Below are positions 17,126 through 25,728 of a stretch of DNA of 60,187 nucleotides, piece by piece. Numbering within the stretch: the first letter of the stretch is position 1; each line of letters starts with the position of its first letter. Below the pieces are notes generated by a model, which saw only the letters and a program-made list of their open reading frames with translations, searched no databases and was not told where the DNA came from. Source of the stretch: CAZNYN01 sp964422205 (GTDB lineage: Bacteria > Synergistota > Synergistia > Synergistales > Synergistaceae). The translations under genes and the position numbers were made by a program. Location of the stretch: NCBI GenBank assembly GCA_964422205.1, contig CAYRAI010000009.1, positions 1 to 60,187 on the forward strand, written 5' to 3'.

Positions 17126-17841
17126 TATATGTCGTAGGTCTCGGTCCCGGCAAAAAGGACCAAATGACGGAGCGTGCAAAGGAAGCTCTTGAAAAGTGTG
17201 ACGTAATAATAGGCTACAAAGCCTATGTAGACCTCATCAGAGAAGATTTTGAAGGAAGAAAAGAGCTTATCGCCTCCCCTATGAAGGGCGAAGCTGCAAG
17301 GTGCGCCGATGCTCTGGCGCGTTCCGAGGCGGGGCAGACTGTCGGCCTTGTATCGAGCGGAGACCCTGGAGTCTACGGAATGGCTGGCATTATGCTTGAG
17401 ACAGCCAACGGCAGGACTGATGTCGAGATAGTACCCGGCATGACAGCAGCATGCACGGCCGCCGCAATATTGGGAGCTCCTCTCATGCACGACTTCGCGG
17501 TTATCAGCTTGAGCGACCTGCTGACACCTTGGGAACTCATAGAGAAACGGCTTTTGGCTGCGGGAAGCGCAGATTTCATTGTCTGCATTTACAACCCGTC
17601 AAGCAAAGGACGTCCGGAGCATCTGCGCAGAGCATGTGCCCTTCTTATGAAAAACAAAAGCGCGGACACTCCTGCAGGATGGGTGCGCAATGCGGGAAGA
17701 GACGGAGAGTCCTACGGAGTGACAACTCTGGAGAAGCTGGCTGACGAAAAGATAGATATGTTCTGCACAGTGATAGTGGGCAACAGTTCGACTCGCCTGA
17801 TAGGCGGGCGCATTGTGACACCCAGAGGCTACAGGATATAG
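17122..17841 (+). CDS. cbiH: Cobalt-precorrin-3 C17-methyltransferase CbiH
   Basis: SAM-dependent methylase that adds the C17 methyl group and contracts the ring. It shows YVVGLGPGKKDQMTERAKEA, VSSGDPGVYGMAGI, PGMTAACTAAAILGAPLMHD, and FIVCIYNPSSKGRPEHL, diagnostic of CobJ/CbiH. About 239 residues. The start is ATG 17122, which overlaps the hemA stop as ATGA; in-frame codons upstream fall inside hemA. Only two bases separate its stop from the cbiJ fusion gene. Confidence 0.95.
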   Translation: MIYVVGLGPGKKDQMTERAKEALEKCDVIIGYKAYVDLIREDFEGRKELIASPMKGEAARCADALARSEAGQTVGLVSSGDPGVYGMAGIMLETANGRTDVEIVPGMTAACTAAAILGAPLMHDFAVISLSDLLTPWELIEKRLLAAGSADFIVCIYNPSSKGRPEHLRRACALLMKNKSADTPAGWVRNAGRDGESYGVTTLEKLADEKIDMFCTVIVGNSSTRLIGGRIVTPRGYRI

Positions 17842-17843
17842 AT

Positions 17844-19088
17844 ATGACTGGAAAGCTGCTCTTATTCGGGGGCACAACAGAGGCCAGAAAGCTGCTGGAG
17901 CACGGTCTGCCCGCAATATACTCTGTCGTGACCGATTACGGAGCCAAACAAGCGGACGGAGAGTGCGGAGCCGAAGTCGTAACGGGACGCATGGACAGGG
18001 ATGCCATAGTAAAATTTATAAAGGAGAGGGGCGTCACATGCGCTATAGATGCCACTCATCCTTATGCCGTCGAAGCTACGGCAAATATAAAGAGCGCATG
18101 TGAGATTACAGGGACTCCCCTTATGAGAGTGCTGCGCGAAAGCACGCCTCTGTCGGGAGACATTATAAAAGTTTCCTCCTGTGCGGAGGCGGCGGAGCTG
18201 CTTAACTCCATGGACTGCAATGTTCTGCTCACAGTCGGAAGCAAGGAACTTGCCTCATTCACTTCGGTAAATAATTATAAAGAGAGACTTTTTCCCCGTG
18301 TCCTGCCTTCGTCTTCCGTAATAGCATCCTGCGAGGCCTTGGGTTTCGATGCTGGACACATTATAGCGATGCAGGGGCCTTTTTCCGAAAGTATGAACAT
18401 TGATATGATAGATATGACCAAAGCCAAAGTTATAGTCACAAAGGACGGAGGCACTGCGGGAGGAACTGCGGAGAAATTCGCAGCTGCCGCAAAGAGAGGC
18501 ATAAAGGTCATTCTGGTGACACGGCACGAAGAGAGAGGACACAGCACGGAAGAAGCCCTGCTATGGGCAAGACGTGAGCTGGGACTTTCAAGGCCTCCCC
18601 TCTTTCCTCTGCTGACCGACATAGAAAATAAAAAAACCGTCATAGCCGGCGGAGGCAAGATTGCACTTAGGCGTGCCATGACTTTGCAAAAATGCGGTGC
18701 TCACGTAAAAATCATCAGCCCATCTTTTTGTGACAAAATAAAAGATTTGGGCTTTGAGCTAGTTGAAAAAAAATATGAAAGCTCAGATTTGGACGGAGCG
18801 TTCCTTGCTGTTGCCGCAACAAATGACAGAAATGCTAATAAAAAGCTGGCAGAGGACGCGAAGAGAGCCGGAATAGCTGTGAGCGTTGCCGATGCCGCAG
18901 GAGAATCGACTTTCTTTTTTCCCTCTCTCGTAACAGAGGAGGAAGTATCAGTCTCAATATCTGCCGCAGGACTCTCACCAAAGCTTGTCCGCCTCCTTGC
19001 CGACAGAGTGAGGGAAGTTTTGCCTCTCTGGGTCTCGTCGGAACGGGAAAAAATAACTGAAAGTACAAAGGAGCTCCAATCACAATGA
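17844..19088 (+). CDS. cbiJ: Fusion: cobalt-precorrin-6A reductase (CbiJ) and precorrin-2 dehydrogenase (Met8/CysG-N)
   Basis: Two-domain protein of 414 residues. Residues 1 to about 248 are CbiJ/CobK, which reduces the C18-C19 bond: LLFGGTTEARKLLEHG, AIDATHPYAVEATANI, LLTVGSKELA and VTKDGGTAGGTAEKFAAA. From about 252 a siroheme-synthase N-terminal domain begins: PLFPLLTDIENK, the NAD-binding GGGKIALRR at 269-277, LAVAATND with the catalytic-type aspartate near 328, TFFFPSLV and SISAAGLSPKLVRLLADRVR. That domain oxidises precorrin-2 to sirohydrochlorin, the substrate CbiK needs. The two activities are not consecutive in the pathway. It overlaps hemC by ATGA. The domain assignment is firm; activity is inferred. 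Confidence 0.9.
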   Translation: MTGKLLLFGGTTEARKLLEHGLPAIYSVVTDYGAKQADGECGAEVVTGRMDRDAIVKFIKERGVTCAIDATHPYAVEATANIKSACEITGTPLMRVLRESTPLSGDIIKVSSCAEAAELLNSMDCNVLLTVGSKELASFTSVNNYKERLFPRVLPSSSVIASCEALGFDAGHIIAMQGPFSESMNIDMIDMTKAKVIVTKDGGTAGGTAEKFAAAAKRGIKVILVTRHEERGHSTEEALLWARRELGLSRPPLFPLLTDIENKKTVIAGGGKIALRRAMTLQKCGAHVKIISPSFCDKIKDLGFELVEKKYESSDLDGAFLAVAATNDRNANKKLAEDAKRAGIAVSVADAAGESTFFFPSLVTEEEVSVSISAAGLSPKLVRLLADRVREVLPLWVSSEREKITESTKELQSQ

Positions 19089-19990
19089 AGAAGATAATAC
19101 GCTTCGGCAGCAGGAAAAGCCTTCTGGCCGTAGCACAGACAAATACAGTGATAGAAGCAGTGAGAAGAGCTCACCCCGAGTTTGAGACAGAGCTTGTGAC
19201 AATGGAGACCACAGGCGACATCAATATGAAGCCTTTTTCTGAGGCATCAGACAAATTCGGCATAAAAGGACTTTTTACAAAGGAACTTGAGGAGGCTCTG
19301 CTGGATGGGCGCATTGACATAGCAGTCCACAGCCTGAAAGATATGCCAATGTACAAAAACGAGGCTCTGCCGACAGTGGCTTTCTCAAAGAGAGAAGATC
19401 CCAGAGACGCACTCGTCCTTCCCATCGGGACGGATACGCTATCGGGACACATCGCCGGCTGCTCCTCCGCAAGGCGCAGGCTTCAGCTTCGTGAATTATT
19501 CCCAGATATCACAGTGGAGCCGGTAAGAGGCAACGTGATAACAAGGCTCCGAAAGCTTGACGAAGGTCAGTTCTCAATGCTGGTTCTTGCGGCGGCGGGG
19601 CTTAACAGAATAGGAATGGAAAAGAGAATATTCCGCTGCTTCTCATGTGACGAGATGATACCTGCTCCGGGTCAGGGAATTTTGGCATGCCAAGGACGTG
19701 CTGACGAAGATTATTCATATCTAAAAGCCATAGAGGACGATAATGTCACAGCCTGTGCAAAGGCGGAGAGAGCTTTTTCCGCAGCTTTGGGCGGAGGCTG
19801 CACAGCTCCGGTGGGAGCTTACGCCGAGATATGCCAAGATACCATATTTCTCAGGGGCTTCTACGCTGATGAGGCAAAAACGATATTTGCAAAAGGAAGC
19901 ATCTCAGGCAAAGCAAAAGATGCGGCACAGATAGGAGCTGAGCTGGCGGACAGACTTAGAAACGGAGGGACGCACTATGAAAATAGGTAG
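19085..19990 (+). CDS. hemC: Porphobilinogen deaminase HemC
   Basis: Joins four porphobilinogens into hydroxymethylbilane. Marks include FGSRKSLLAVAQT, METTGDIN, FGIKGLFTKELEEALL, DIAVHSLKDMPM, a polymerisation region with SSARRRLQLRELFPDI and PVRGNVITRLRKLDEG, PAPGQGILACQ, and the dipyrromethane-anchoring cysteine in LGGGCTAPVGAYAEI. 301 residues, normal. It overlaps cbiJ by ATGA and cobA-hemD by 14 bases. Confidence 0.96.
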   Translation: MKKIIRFGSRKSLLAVAQTNTVIEAVRRAHPEFETELVTMETTGDINMKPFSEASDKFGIKGLFTKELEEALLDGRIDIAVHSLKDMPMYKNEALPTVAFSKREDPRDALVLPIGTDTLSGHIAGCSSARRRLQLRELFPDITVEPVRGNVITRLRKLDEGQFSMLVLAAAGLNRIGMEKRIFRCFSCDEMIPAPGQGILACQGRADEDYSYLKAIEDDNVTACAKAERAFSAALGGGCTAPVGAYAEICQDTIFLRGFYADEAKTIFAKGSISGKAKDAAQIGAELADRLRNGGTHYENR

Positions 19991-21425
19991 GGTATGGCTT
20001 GTCGGAGCCGGGCCCGGCAATCCCGGACTTCTTACACTGCGAGGCAAAGAAGTTCTCGATGATGCCGACTGCGTTGTCTTTGACAGGCTTGTCGGAGATG
20101 GAGTGCTCTCATACATTCCGCCTTCGGCTGAAATGATCGACGTGGGCAAGGAGGGCGGAAATCACCCTGTTCCTCAGAGCGAGATAGAAAATATTATCGT
20201 ACGCGAGGCCCTGCTCGGCAAAAAAGTGGTCAGACTCAAAGGCGGAGATCCATTCGTATTCGGAAGGGGCGGAGAAGAAATTGAAGCTCTCATCGCAAAC
20301 AACATCCCTTACGAAGTTGTGCCTGGCATAACCTCAGCCATTGCGGCTCCATCATCGGCGGGCATACCTGTCACCCACAGAGGCCTTGCCGCATCCCTTC
20401 ACATAATAACCGCTCACACGAAGAGCGGCGGGATTGCGGAGACGGATTACGAAGCTCTTGCAAAGTTAGGAGGAACCCTGCTCTTCCTCATGGGAGCGTC
20501 CTCCGTCCGCGAAATATGCCGTGCCCTAATGGCAAACGGGATGTCGCCGGACACTCCCGCCGCAGCAGTGGAAAACGGAACAACTGCATCTCAGAGAAGA
20601 ATAACCGCTCCTCTTTCGGAATTTGAAAAGAAGTGCGAAGAAGAAAAGCTGCACTCCCCCGCAATAATTATGGTCGGAGAGTGCGCGGCTCTGGGAGAAA
20701 AATTTGATTTCAAAAAATATCTTCCCCTTTCCGGATATAAAATTGTTGTAACTCGCCCCCGTTCAAGAGCCGGCAGACTTTCAAAGATGCTGCGCGCCGA
20801 GGGAGCGGAAGTCGTAGAGATTCCCTGCATCTCAACCTCTTTAATTGATCAGGAGCTTCCGAATCTTGACGGCTATGGGTGGATAGGCTTCACAAGCGCA
20901 GCAGGAGTCGAAAGTTTTTTTGAGCTTCTTGCGAAGAATAAAAGAGACGTAAGAACCATAGGAAACGCAAAAATAGCGGCAATAGGCTCGGTAACAGCGG
21001 AGGCTTTGAGGTCAAGAGGGCTCACAGCGGACTTTGTGCCTGATATCTACGACGGCGAAAATATGGCTGTGGGGCTTGCACAGCTTGCAGGCAGAGAGAA
21101 AATACTGATGCTGCGAGCTGAGGACGGCTCTCCCGAACTTACGGAGCAGCTTAAATCACGTGGGTGCGACTTTACGGAAATATCTCTGTACCGCACCGAG
21201 TATGAAAAACCGCGATTCGTTCCGAAAGACATAAACTGCATAGTCTTTACCAGTGCATCCACGGTTAGAGGCTTTGTCGGAGCATTTGACGGCTTTAAGA
21301 CGGCGAAAGTCTGCTGCATCGGCAGACAGACGGCAAAGGCAGCAAGAGAAGCAGGTTTTAAAAATATAAAAACAGCCGAGAAAGCGGAGCTGGAATATCT
21401 TATAAAGAGTGTGGAGGAAGATTAA
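19977..21425 (+). CDS. cobA-hemD: Fused uroporphyrinogen-III methyltransferase (CobA/SUMT) and uroporphyrinogen-III synthase (HemD)
   Basis: Bifunctional enzyme of 482 residues. The first half (about 1-245) is SUMT: VWLVGAGPGNPGLLTLRGKE, KGGDPFVFGRGGEEIEAL, VPGITSAIAAPSSAGIPVTH and LLFLMGASS. It methylates uroporphyrinogen III at C2 and C7. The second half (about 250-482) is HemD: YKIVVTRPRSRAGRLSKML, WIGFTSAAGVESFFELL, and the late FTSASTVRGF. The fusion links the branch point towards corrinoids and siroheme with production of uroporphyrinogen III and is common in anaerobic Gram-positive and diderm bacteria. The ATG has GGAGGGA upstream. Confidence 0.95.
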   Translation: MKIGRVWLVGAGPGNPGLLTLRGKEVLDDADCVVFDRLVGDGVLSYIPPSAEMIDVGKEGGNHPVPQSEIENIIVREALLGKKVVRLKGGDPFVFGRGGEEIEALIANNIPYEVVPGITSAIAAPSSAGIPVTHRGLAASLHIITAHTKSGGIAETDYEALAKLGGTLLFLMGASSVREICRALMANGMSPDTPAAAVENGTTASQRRITAPLSEFEKKCEEEKLHSPAIIMVGECAALGEKFDFKKYLPLSGYKIVVTRPRSRAGRLSKMLRAEGAEVVEIPCISTSLIDQELPNLDGYGWIGFTSAAGVESFFELLAKNKRDVRTIGNAKIAAIGSVTAEALRSRGLTADFVPDIYDGENMAVGLAQLAGREKILMLRAEDGSPELTEQLKSRGCDFTEISLYRTEYEKPRFVPKDINCIVFTSASTVRGFVGAFDGFKTAKVCCIGRQTAKAAREAGFKNIKTAEKAELEYLIKSVEED

Positions 21426-21426
21426 T

Positions 21427-22401
21427 ATGTTGATAAGACCGAGAAGACTGAGAAGCAGCGAGGCAATAAGAAATATGACGGCTGAGACGCGCATGTCTCC
21501 TTCAATGCTCGTCTATCCTATATTTATAAGAGAGGGCAGCAATATCATAGAGGATATTCCCGCAATGCCTGGGCAGAAGAGGTACAGTCCAGACACATTC
21601 CCTCGCATACTGGAAGAGACAGCCAAGGCCGGTGTCAAGTCCGTTCTTCTTTTCGGAATCCCCGAACATAAGGACGAGTGCGGAAGCGAAGCCTACAACG
21701 AAAACGGCGTCATACAGCAGGCGCTGCGCATAGGAAAGAAAAATTTTCCGGAACTGACATTCATAGGGGACGTCTGCATGTGCGAGTACACATCACACGG
21801 TCACTGCGGAGTATTAAAGGGCGACACTGTGGACAACGACCCGACTTTGGAGCTTTTGGCTAAGACTGCTCTCTCCCAAGCTCAGGCTGGAGCGGACATT
21901 GTAGCACCCTCCGACATGATGGACGGCAGAGTCGGAGCTATAAGAGAAGCTCTTGATAACGCCGGCATGGAGGATAAAATCATCTTCTCCTACGCAGTCA
22001 AGTACGCCTCCGCCTTTTACGGCCCATTCCGCGAAGCGGCAGGCTCCGCGCCATCTTTCGGCGACCGCAGGAGCTACCAGATGGACCCGCGCAACGTCCG
22101 CGAAGCGATAAAGGAAGCGGAGCTGGATATAGAGGAAGGAGCGGACATGATTATGGTAAAGCCCGGCATGCCCTACCTCGATGTATTAAGCGCGGTTAAG
22201 GAGATAAGCCCAGTGCCTGTTGGCGCGTACTGCGTGAGCGGAGAGTACTCAATGATAAAGGCCGCGGCTCAAAACGGATGGATAGACGAAAAAAGAGTCG
22301 TTTCGGAAACGGCGATATGCCTTGCGAGAGCGGGAGCGGACATAATAGTGACATACTCTTCGCTCGAACTTGCAAAGTGGATGAAGGAGGGAACTCTATA
22401 A
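21427..22401 (+). CDS. hemB: Porphobilinogen synthase HemB
   Basis: Condenses two aminolevulinates to porphobilinogen. Visible are LIRPRRLRSSEAIRNM, LVYPIFIREG, the zinc-cysteine segment VCMCEYTSHGHCGV, the first active lysine in FSYAVKYASAFYGPFREAAG and the Schiff-base lysine in MIMVKPGMPYLD. 324 residues. The start is ATG 21427, with GGAGGAAGAT upstream; an in-frame ATG at 21409 lies inside hemD and lacks a ribosome-binding site. The three-cysteine metal site suggests the zinc-dependent form. It overlaps hemL by one base. Confidence 0.96.
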   Translation: MLIRPRRLRSSEAIRNMTAETRMSPSMLVYPIFIREGSNIIEDIPAMPGQKRYSPDTFPRILEETAKAGVKSVLLFGIPEHKDECGSEAYNENGVIQQALRIGKKNFPELTFIGDVCMCEYTSHGHCGVLKGDTVDNDPTLELLAKTALSQAQAGADIVAPSDMMDGRVGAIREALDNAGMEDKIIFSYAVKYASAFYGPFREAAGSAPSFGDRRSYQMDPRNVREAIKEAELDIEEGADMIMVKPGMPYLDVLSAVKEISPVPVGAYCVSGEYSMIKAAAQNGWIDEKRVVSETAICLARAGADIIVTYSSLELAKWMKEGTL

Positions 22402-23687
22402 TGAGCAGATCTTCAGAATTATTCGCACGCGCGGAAAAAGTTATTCCCGGAGGAGTGAACAGCCCGGTAAGAGCCTTCCGCAGCGTGGGCAGAACTCCGA
22501 TATTCATAGAGAAAGCCGAAGGCAGCTCCGTATGGGATGCTGACGGCAAAAGATATACGGACTACATAGGCTCGTGGGGGCCCATGTTCCTCGGACATTC
22601 CCACCCTGCTGTTGTAGAAGCCGTGCAGAAAGCGGCATCCCTCGGCACAAGCTACGGTCTGCCCACAGAGCCGGAAGTCGAGATGGCGGAGCTTGTCACA
22701 TCTCTTGTCCCGTCTGTGGATATGGTTCGCATGGTATCGTCAGGAACTGAGGCTGTATTAAGCGCTGTCAGAGCGGCCAGAGGCTTCACAGGCAGAGAGA
22801 TGATAGTGAAATTTGAGGGCTGCTACCACGGCCACTCCGACAGTATGCTGGTAAAAGCAGGCTCGGGGCTTGCTACTGCGGGACAGCCCGACAGCGCGGG
22901 AGTCACAAAGGACACGGCTTCCCTCACATTGACATGCCGCTACAACGACCTCGAATCCCTAGAAGAAATCTTTAAAAATTTCGGAGACAAAATAGCGGCG
23001 GTAATACTCGAGCCCGTAGCGGCAAATATGGGAGTTGTCCCTCCGAAAGAGGGCTTCCTAAGCGGTGTCCGCACAATAACGGAAAAACACGGAGCTCTGC
23101 TTATATTTGATGAAGTGATAACAGGATTCAGGCTCTCCGTAAACTGCGCCTCGTCATACTTCGGCATCACACCGGACCTCTCTACTTTCGGCAAGATAAT
23201 AGGAGGAGGGCTCCCAGTGGGAGCTTACGGAGGAAGAAGGGACATCATGTCCTGCATCGCTCCGTTGGGCCCTGTCTATCAGGCAGGCACTCTTTCAGGC
23301 AACCCCATAGCTATGGCGGCTGGACTAACGGCTCTTGGGATATTAAAAGACAGCCCAGAAATTTACGCAAGGACGGAAAAACTGCGCACCAAACTGAGCG
23401 ACGGACTCTCCCTAATATTTAAAGAAGCGGAAATAGTGGCTCAGGCTCAGGGAATAGGCTCACTCGGAACTCTCTTCTTTACAGACGGAAAAGTTGAAAG
23501 CTACGACGACGCAAAGAGAAGCGACACGGCACGGTATGCCAGATACTTCAACGGACTTCTCGACAGAGGCATACTTGTCGCCCCGTCACAGTTTGAAGCT
23601 CTCTTCATATCCGCGTCTCACACGGAAGAGGACATAGAATATTTTCTCAAGTCCGTTAAAGAAATCGCAGGAGAAAAAGATTTTTAA
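22401..23687 (+). CDS. hemL: Glutamate-1-semialdehyde 2,1-aminomutase HemL
   Basis: PLP-dependent enzyme that makes 5-aminolevulinate, the partner of HemA. It opens with SELFARAEKVIPGGVNSPVR, followed by MVSSGTEAVLSAVRAARG, KFEGCYHGHSDSMLVKAGSG, LIFDEVITGFR and the PLP lysine in STFGKIIGGGLPVGAYGG. 428 residues. The start ATG at 22401 overlaps the hemB stop by one base and has AAGGAGGGA upstream. Codons further upstream lie within hemB. Confidence 0.96.
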   Translation: MSRSSELFARAEKVIPGGVNSPVRAFRSVGRTPIFIEKAEGSSVWDADGKRYTDYIGSWGPMFLGHSHPAVVEAVQKAASLGTSYGLPTEPEVEMAELVTSLVPSVDMVRMVSSGTEAVLSAVRAARGFTGREMIVKFEGCYHGHSDSMLVKAGSGLATAGQPDSAGVTKDTASLTLTCRYNDLESLEEIFKNFGDKIAAVILEPVAANMGVVPPKEGFLSGVRTITEKHGALLIFDEVITGFRLSVNCASSYFGITPDLSTFGKIIGGGLPVGAYGGRRDIMSCIAPLGPVYQAGTLSGNPIAMAAGLTALGILKDSPEIYARTEKLRTKLSDGLSLIFKEAEIVAQAQGIGSLGTLFFTDGKVESYDDAKRSDTARYARYFNGLLDRGILVAPSQFEALFISASHTEEDIEYFLKSVKEIAGEKDF

Positions 23688-23703
23688 TTTCAGAGGTGAG
23701 GGC

Positions 23704-24198
23704 ATGAAAGAGGGCAAAGTGCAGATCTATACCGGCAAAGGCAAGGGCAAGACTACAGCAGCCTTGGGGCTCTGTTTCCGCGCCTTGGGCCATGACATGT
23801 CCGTATTTGTCTTTCAGTTTCAAAAGGGTCAGACATGCGGGGAACACATTGAGGCTGAAAGAATAGGTCTGCCGATAATACAGTGCGGCTGCGGACGCGG
23901 AAGCGATCCATGCCACTCTCCATGCCCTCTCGTCACAAAGATAAAAGAGATTCTTGCAGACGAAGAGCCCGATATCTTGGTGCTGGATGAAATTATGGCA
24001 GCAATCAGACGCGGGTGCGTCTCGACGGAAGAAGCGCTTGAGATAACAGAGCTGCGCCCTCACGGTACAGAGATAATCATGACGGGAAGGGACGCTCCCG
24101 ACGAACTTATAGAGGCGGCTGACCTTGTCACATCTATGGAACCAATCAAACACTATTTTAAAGACGGACTTAAAGCACGAGAGGGAATTGAATATTAG
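23704..24198 (+). CDS. cobO: Corrinoid adenosyltransferase, CobO/CobA (BtuR) family
   Basis: Transfers adenosyl from ATP to the cobalt of cob(I)yrinic acid diamide or related corrinoids. P-loop TGKGKGKTTAALG near residue 10, then FQFQKGQTCGEH, the Walker B-like DILVLDEIMAAIRRG, and EIIMTGRDAPDELIEAADLV. 164 residues. It differs from most members by a cysteine-rich CGCGRGSDPCHSPCPL in place of the usual tryptophan/phenylalanine-containing active-site segment; the four cysteines in 15 residues might bind metal. It lies 16 bases after hemL and 21 before cbiP. Confidence 0.92.
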   Translation: MKEGKVQIYTGKGKGKTTAALGLCFRALGHDMSVFVFQFQKGQTCGEHIEAERIGLPIIQCGCGRGSDPCHSPCPLVTKIKEILADEEPDILVLDEIMAAIRRGCVSTEEALEITELRPHGTEIIMTGRDAPDELIEAADLVTSMEPIKHYFKDGLKAREGIEY

Positions 24199-24219
24199 AG
24201 CAATATAGGAGTGGTTTCC

Positions 24220-25728
24220 ATGAGAGGAATAATGGTACAAGGGACAAGCAGCGACAGCGGCAAGAGCTTTATCGTCACAGCGCTATGCCGAGTATTTTCC
24301 GATATGGGATACAAAGTCTGCCCCTTTAAATCACAGAATATGTCGAACAATTCGTGCGTAACATCGGACGAACTTGAGATGGGACGGGCTCAGGGAGTTC
24401 AGGCGGAGGCTGCGAGGCTTGCGCCCGAGGTCTTTATGAACCCAATACTGCTGAAGCCGCGCAAGGACACATCTTCCGAGATAGTCCTTATGGGAAAAGT
24501 CTTTGACGCTCCGTGCGACAAAAATTATTACAGAAACTTTACCATGACAGAAGGGCTGAAAGCTCTGAGAACCGCACTGTCACACATAGAAGAAAACTTC
24601 GACCTCATAGTCTCCGAAGGGGCCGGCAGCCCGGCAGAGGTGAACTTAAACGCGGCTGAAATAGTCAATATGAGAGTCGCGCGCGAGGCCGATATTCCTG
24701 TTCTGCTCGTTGCTGACGTAGACAGAGGCGGAGCGATTGCATCCGTCGTAGGCACATTGGAGCTTCTCGGAGAGGACAGAAAGAGAGTCAAAGGGATAAT
24801 TTTCAACAAATTTCGCGGAGACATATCCCTCTTTGAGGACGCAGTGAAATTCACGGAAGAAAAGACAGGAGTCAAAGTCGTCGGAGTAATGCCTTGGCTT
24901 AATGATGTGGTAATAGAGGGCGAGGACGTTATGAGCATCAACTGGATGCGCGGCGCTTCGGAAGGAAGAGGAAAGCTCAGAATAGGTGTTATAAAATTTC
25001 CGCGCGTCTCAAACCACACTGACATGGAGGCCTTCCGCTTTGAGCCGGACGTATCGCTCTGCGAGGTGACAGAAGCCACCGACTTCACCGTGCTGGACGC
25101 GGTTATCCTGCCCGGCACAAAGAGCACTGTGCTCGACATGAAGCACCTTTGGGATTCGGGACTTGCCGATAAGATAAAGAATTTCAGCCAAGAGGGAGGA
25201 ACTGTCTTCGGCCTTTGCGGCGGCTACCAGATGATGGGGCGCAAAATCTATGACGGCGAGTTCCGCGACAATGACAGACTGGCCGAAATAGACGGACTGG
25301 GGCTTCTGCCTGTAACCACATCCTTCGCCGACGAAAAAGTGACAAAAAAACGCAAAGGCAGGATTATACACAGCTCCTTCGCAAAAGATATTAATGTGGA
25401 GGGCTACGAGATACACTTCGGAGAGACAACTTTCACAGAGGAAAAAGACTCCTTCGCCCCTCTCTTTGAATTGGACGGAAAAATTGACGGAGCTGCGGAC
25501 TCGGAGCTCAAGTCCGCAGGGACATATCTGCACAACGCCTTTCACAACGACATTTTCAGAAATGAGTGGCTGAACAGGCTGCGCAGAGCCAAAGGACTTG
25601 AGACAAGAGAGCCTTTCGACACGACAAAAGCAAAAGAAGAAGCATACGATATTCTCGCAGGGGAAGCTCTCAAAAATCTTGATATGACATATATAACAGA
25701 AGATATTATGGGACTCGTAAAAAAATGA
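24220..25728 (+). CDS. cbiP: Adenosylcobyric acid synthase CbiP
   Basis: Glutamine-dependent amidation of side chains b, d, e and g of adenosylcobyrinic acid a,c-diamide. N-terminal ATPase domain: GIMVQGTSSDSGKSFIVTAL and PFKSQNMSNNSCVT, VSEGAGSPAEVNL, VADVDRGGAIASVVGT. C-terminal class I glutamine amidotransferase: VILPGTKSTVLDM and the nucleophile in VFGLCGGYQMMG, then YLHNAFHNDIFRN. About 502 residues. I use ATG 24220 (AGGAG eight bases upstream) over GTG 24211. ATGA overlap with cbiA. Confidence 0.95.
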   Translation: MRGIMVQGTSSDSGKSFIVTALCRVFSDMGYKVCPFKSQNMSNNSCVTSDELEMGRAQGVQAEAARLAPEVFMNPILLKPRKDTSSEIVLMGKVFDAPCDKNYYRNFTMTEGLKALRTALSHIEENFDLIVSEGAGSPAEVNLNAAEIVNMRVAREADIPVLLVADVDRGGAIASVVGTLELLGEDRKRVKGIIFNKFRGDISLFEDAVKFTEEKTGVKVVGVMPWLNDVVIEGEDVMSINWMRGASEGRGKLRIGVIKFPRVSNHTDMEAFRFEPDVSLCEVTEATDFTVLDAVILPGTKSTVLDMKHLWDSGLADKIKNFSQEGGTVFGLCGGYQMMGRKIYDGEFRDNDRLAEIDGLGLLPVTTSFADEKVTKKRKGRIIHSSFAKDINVEGYEIHFGETTFTEEKDSFAPLFELDGKIDGAADSELKSAGTYLHNAFHNDIFRNEWLNRLRRAKGLETREPFDTTKAKEEAYDILAGEALKNLDMTYITEDIMGLVKK

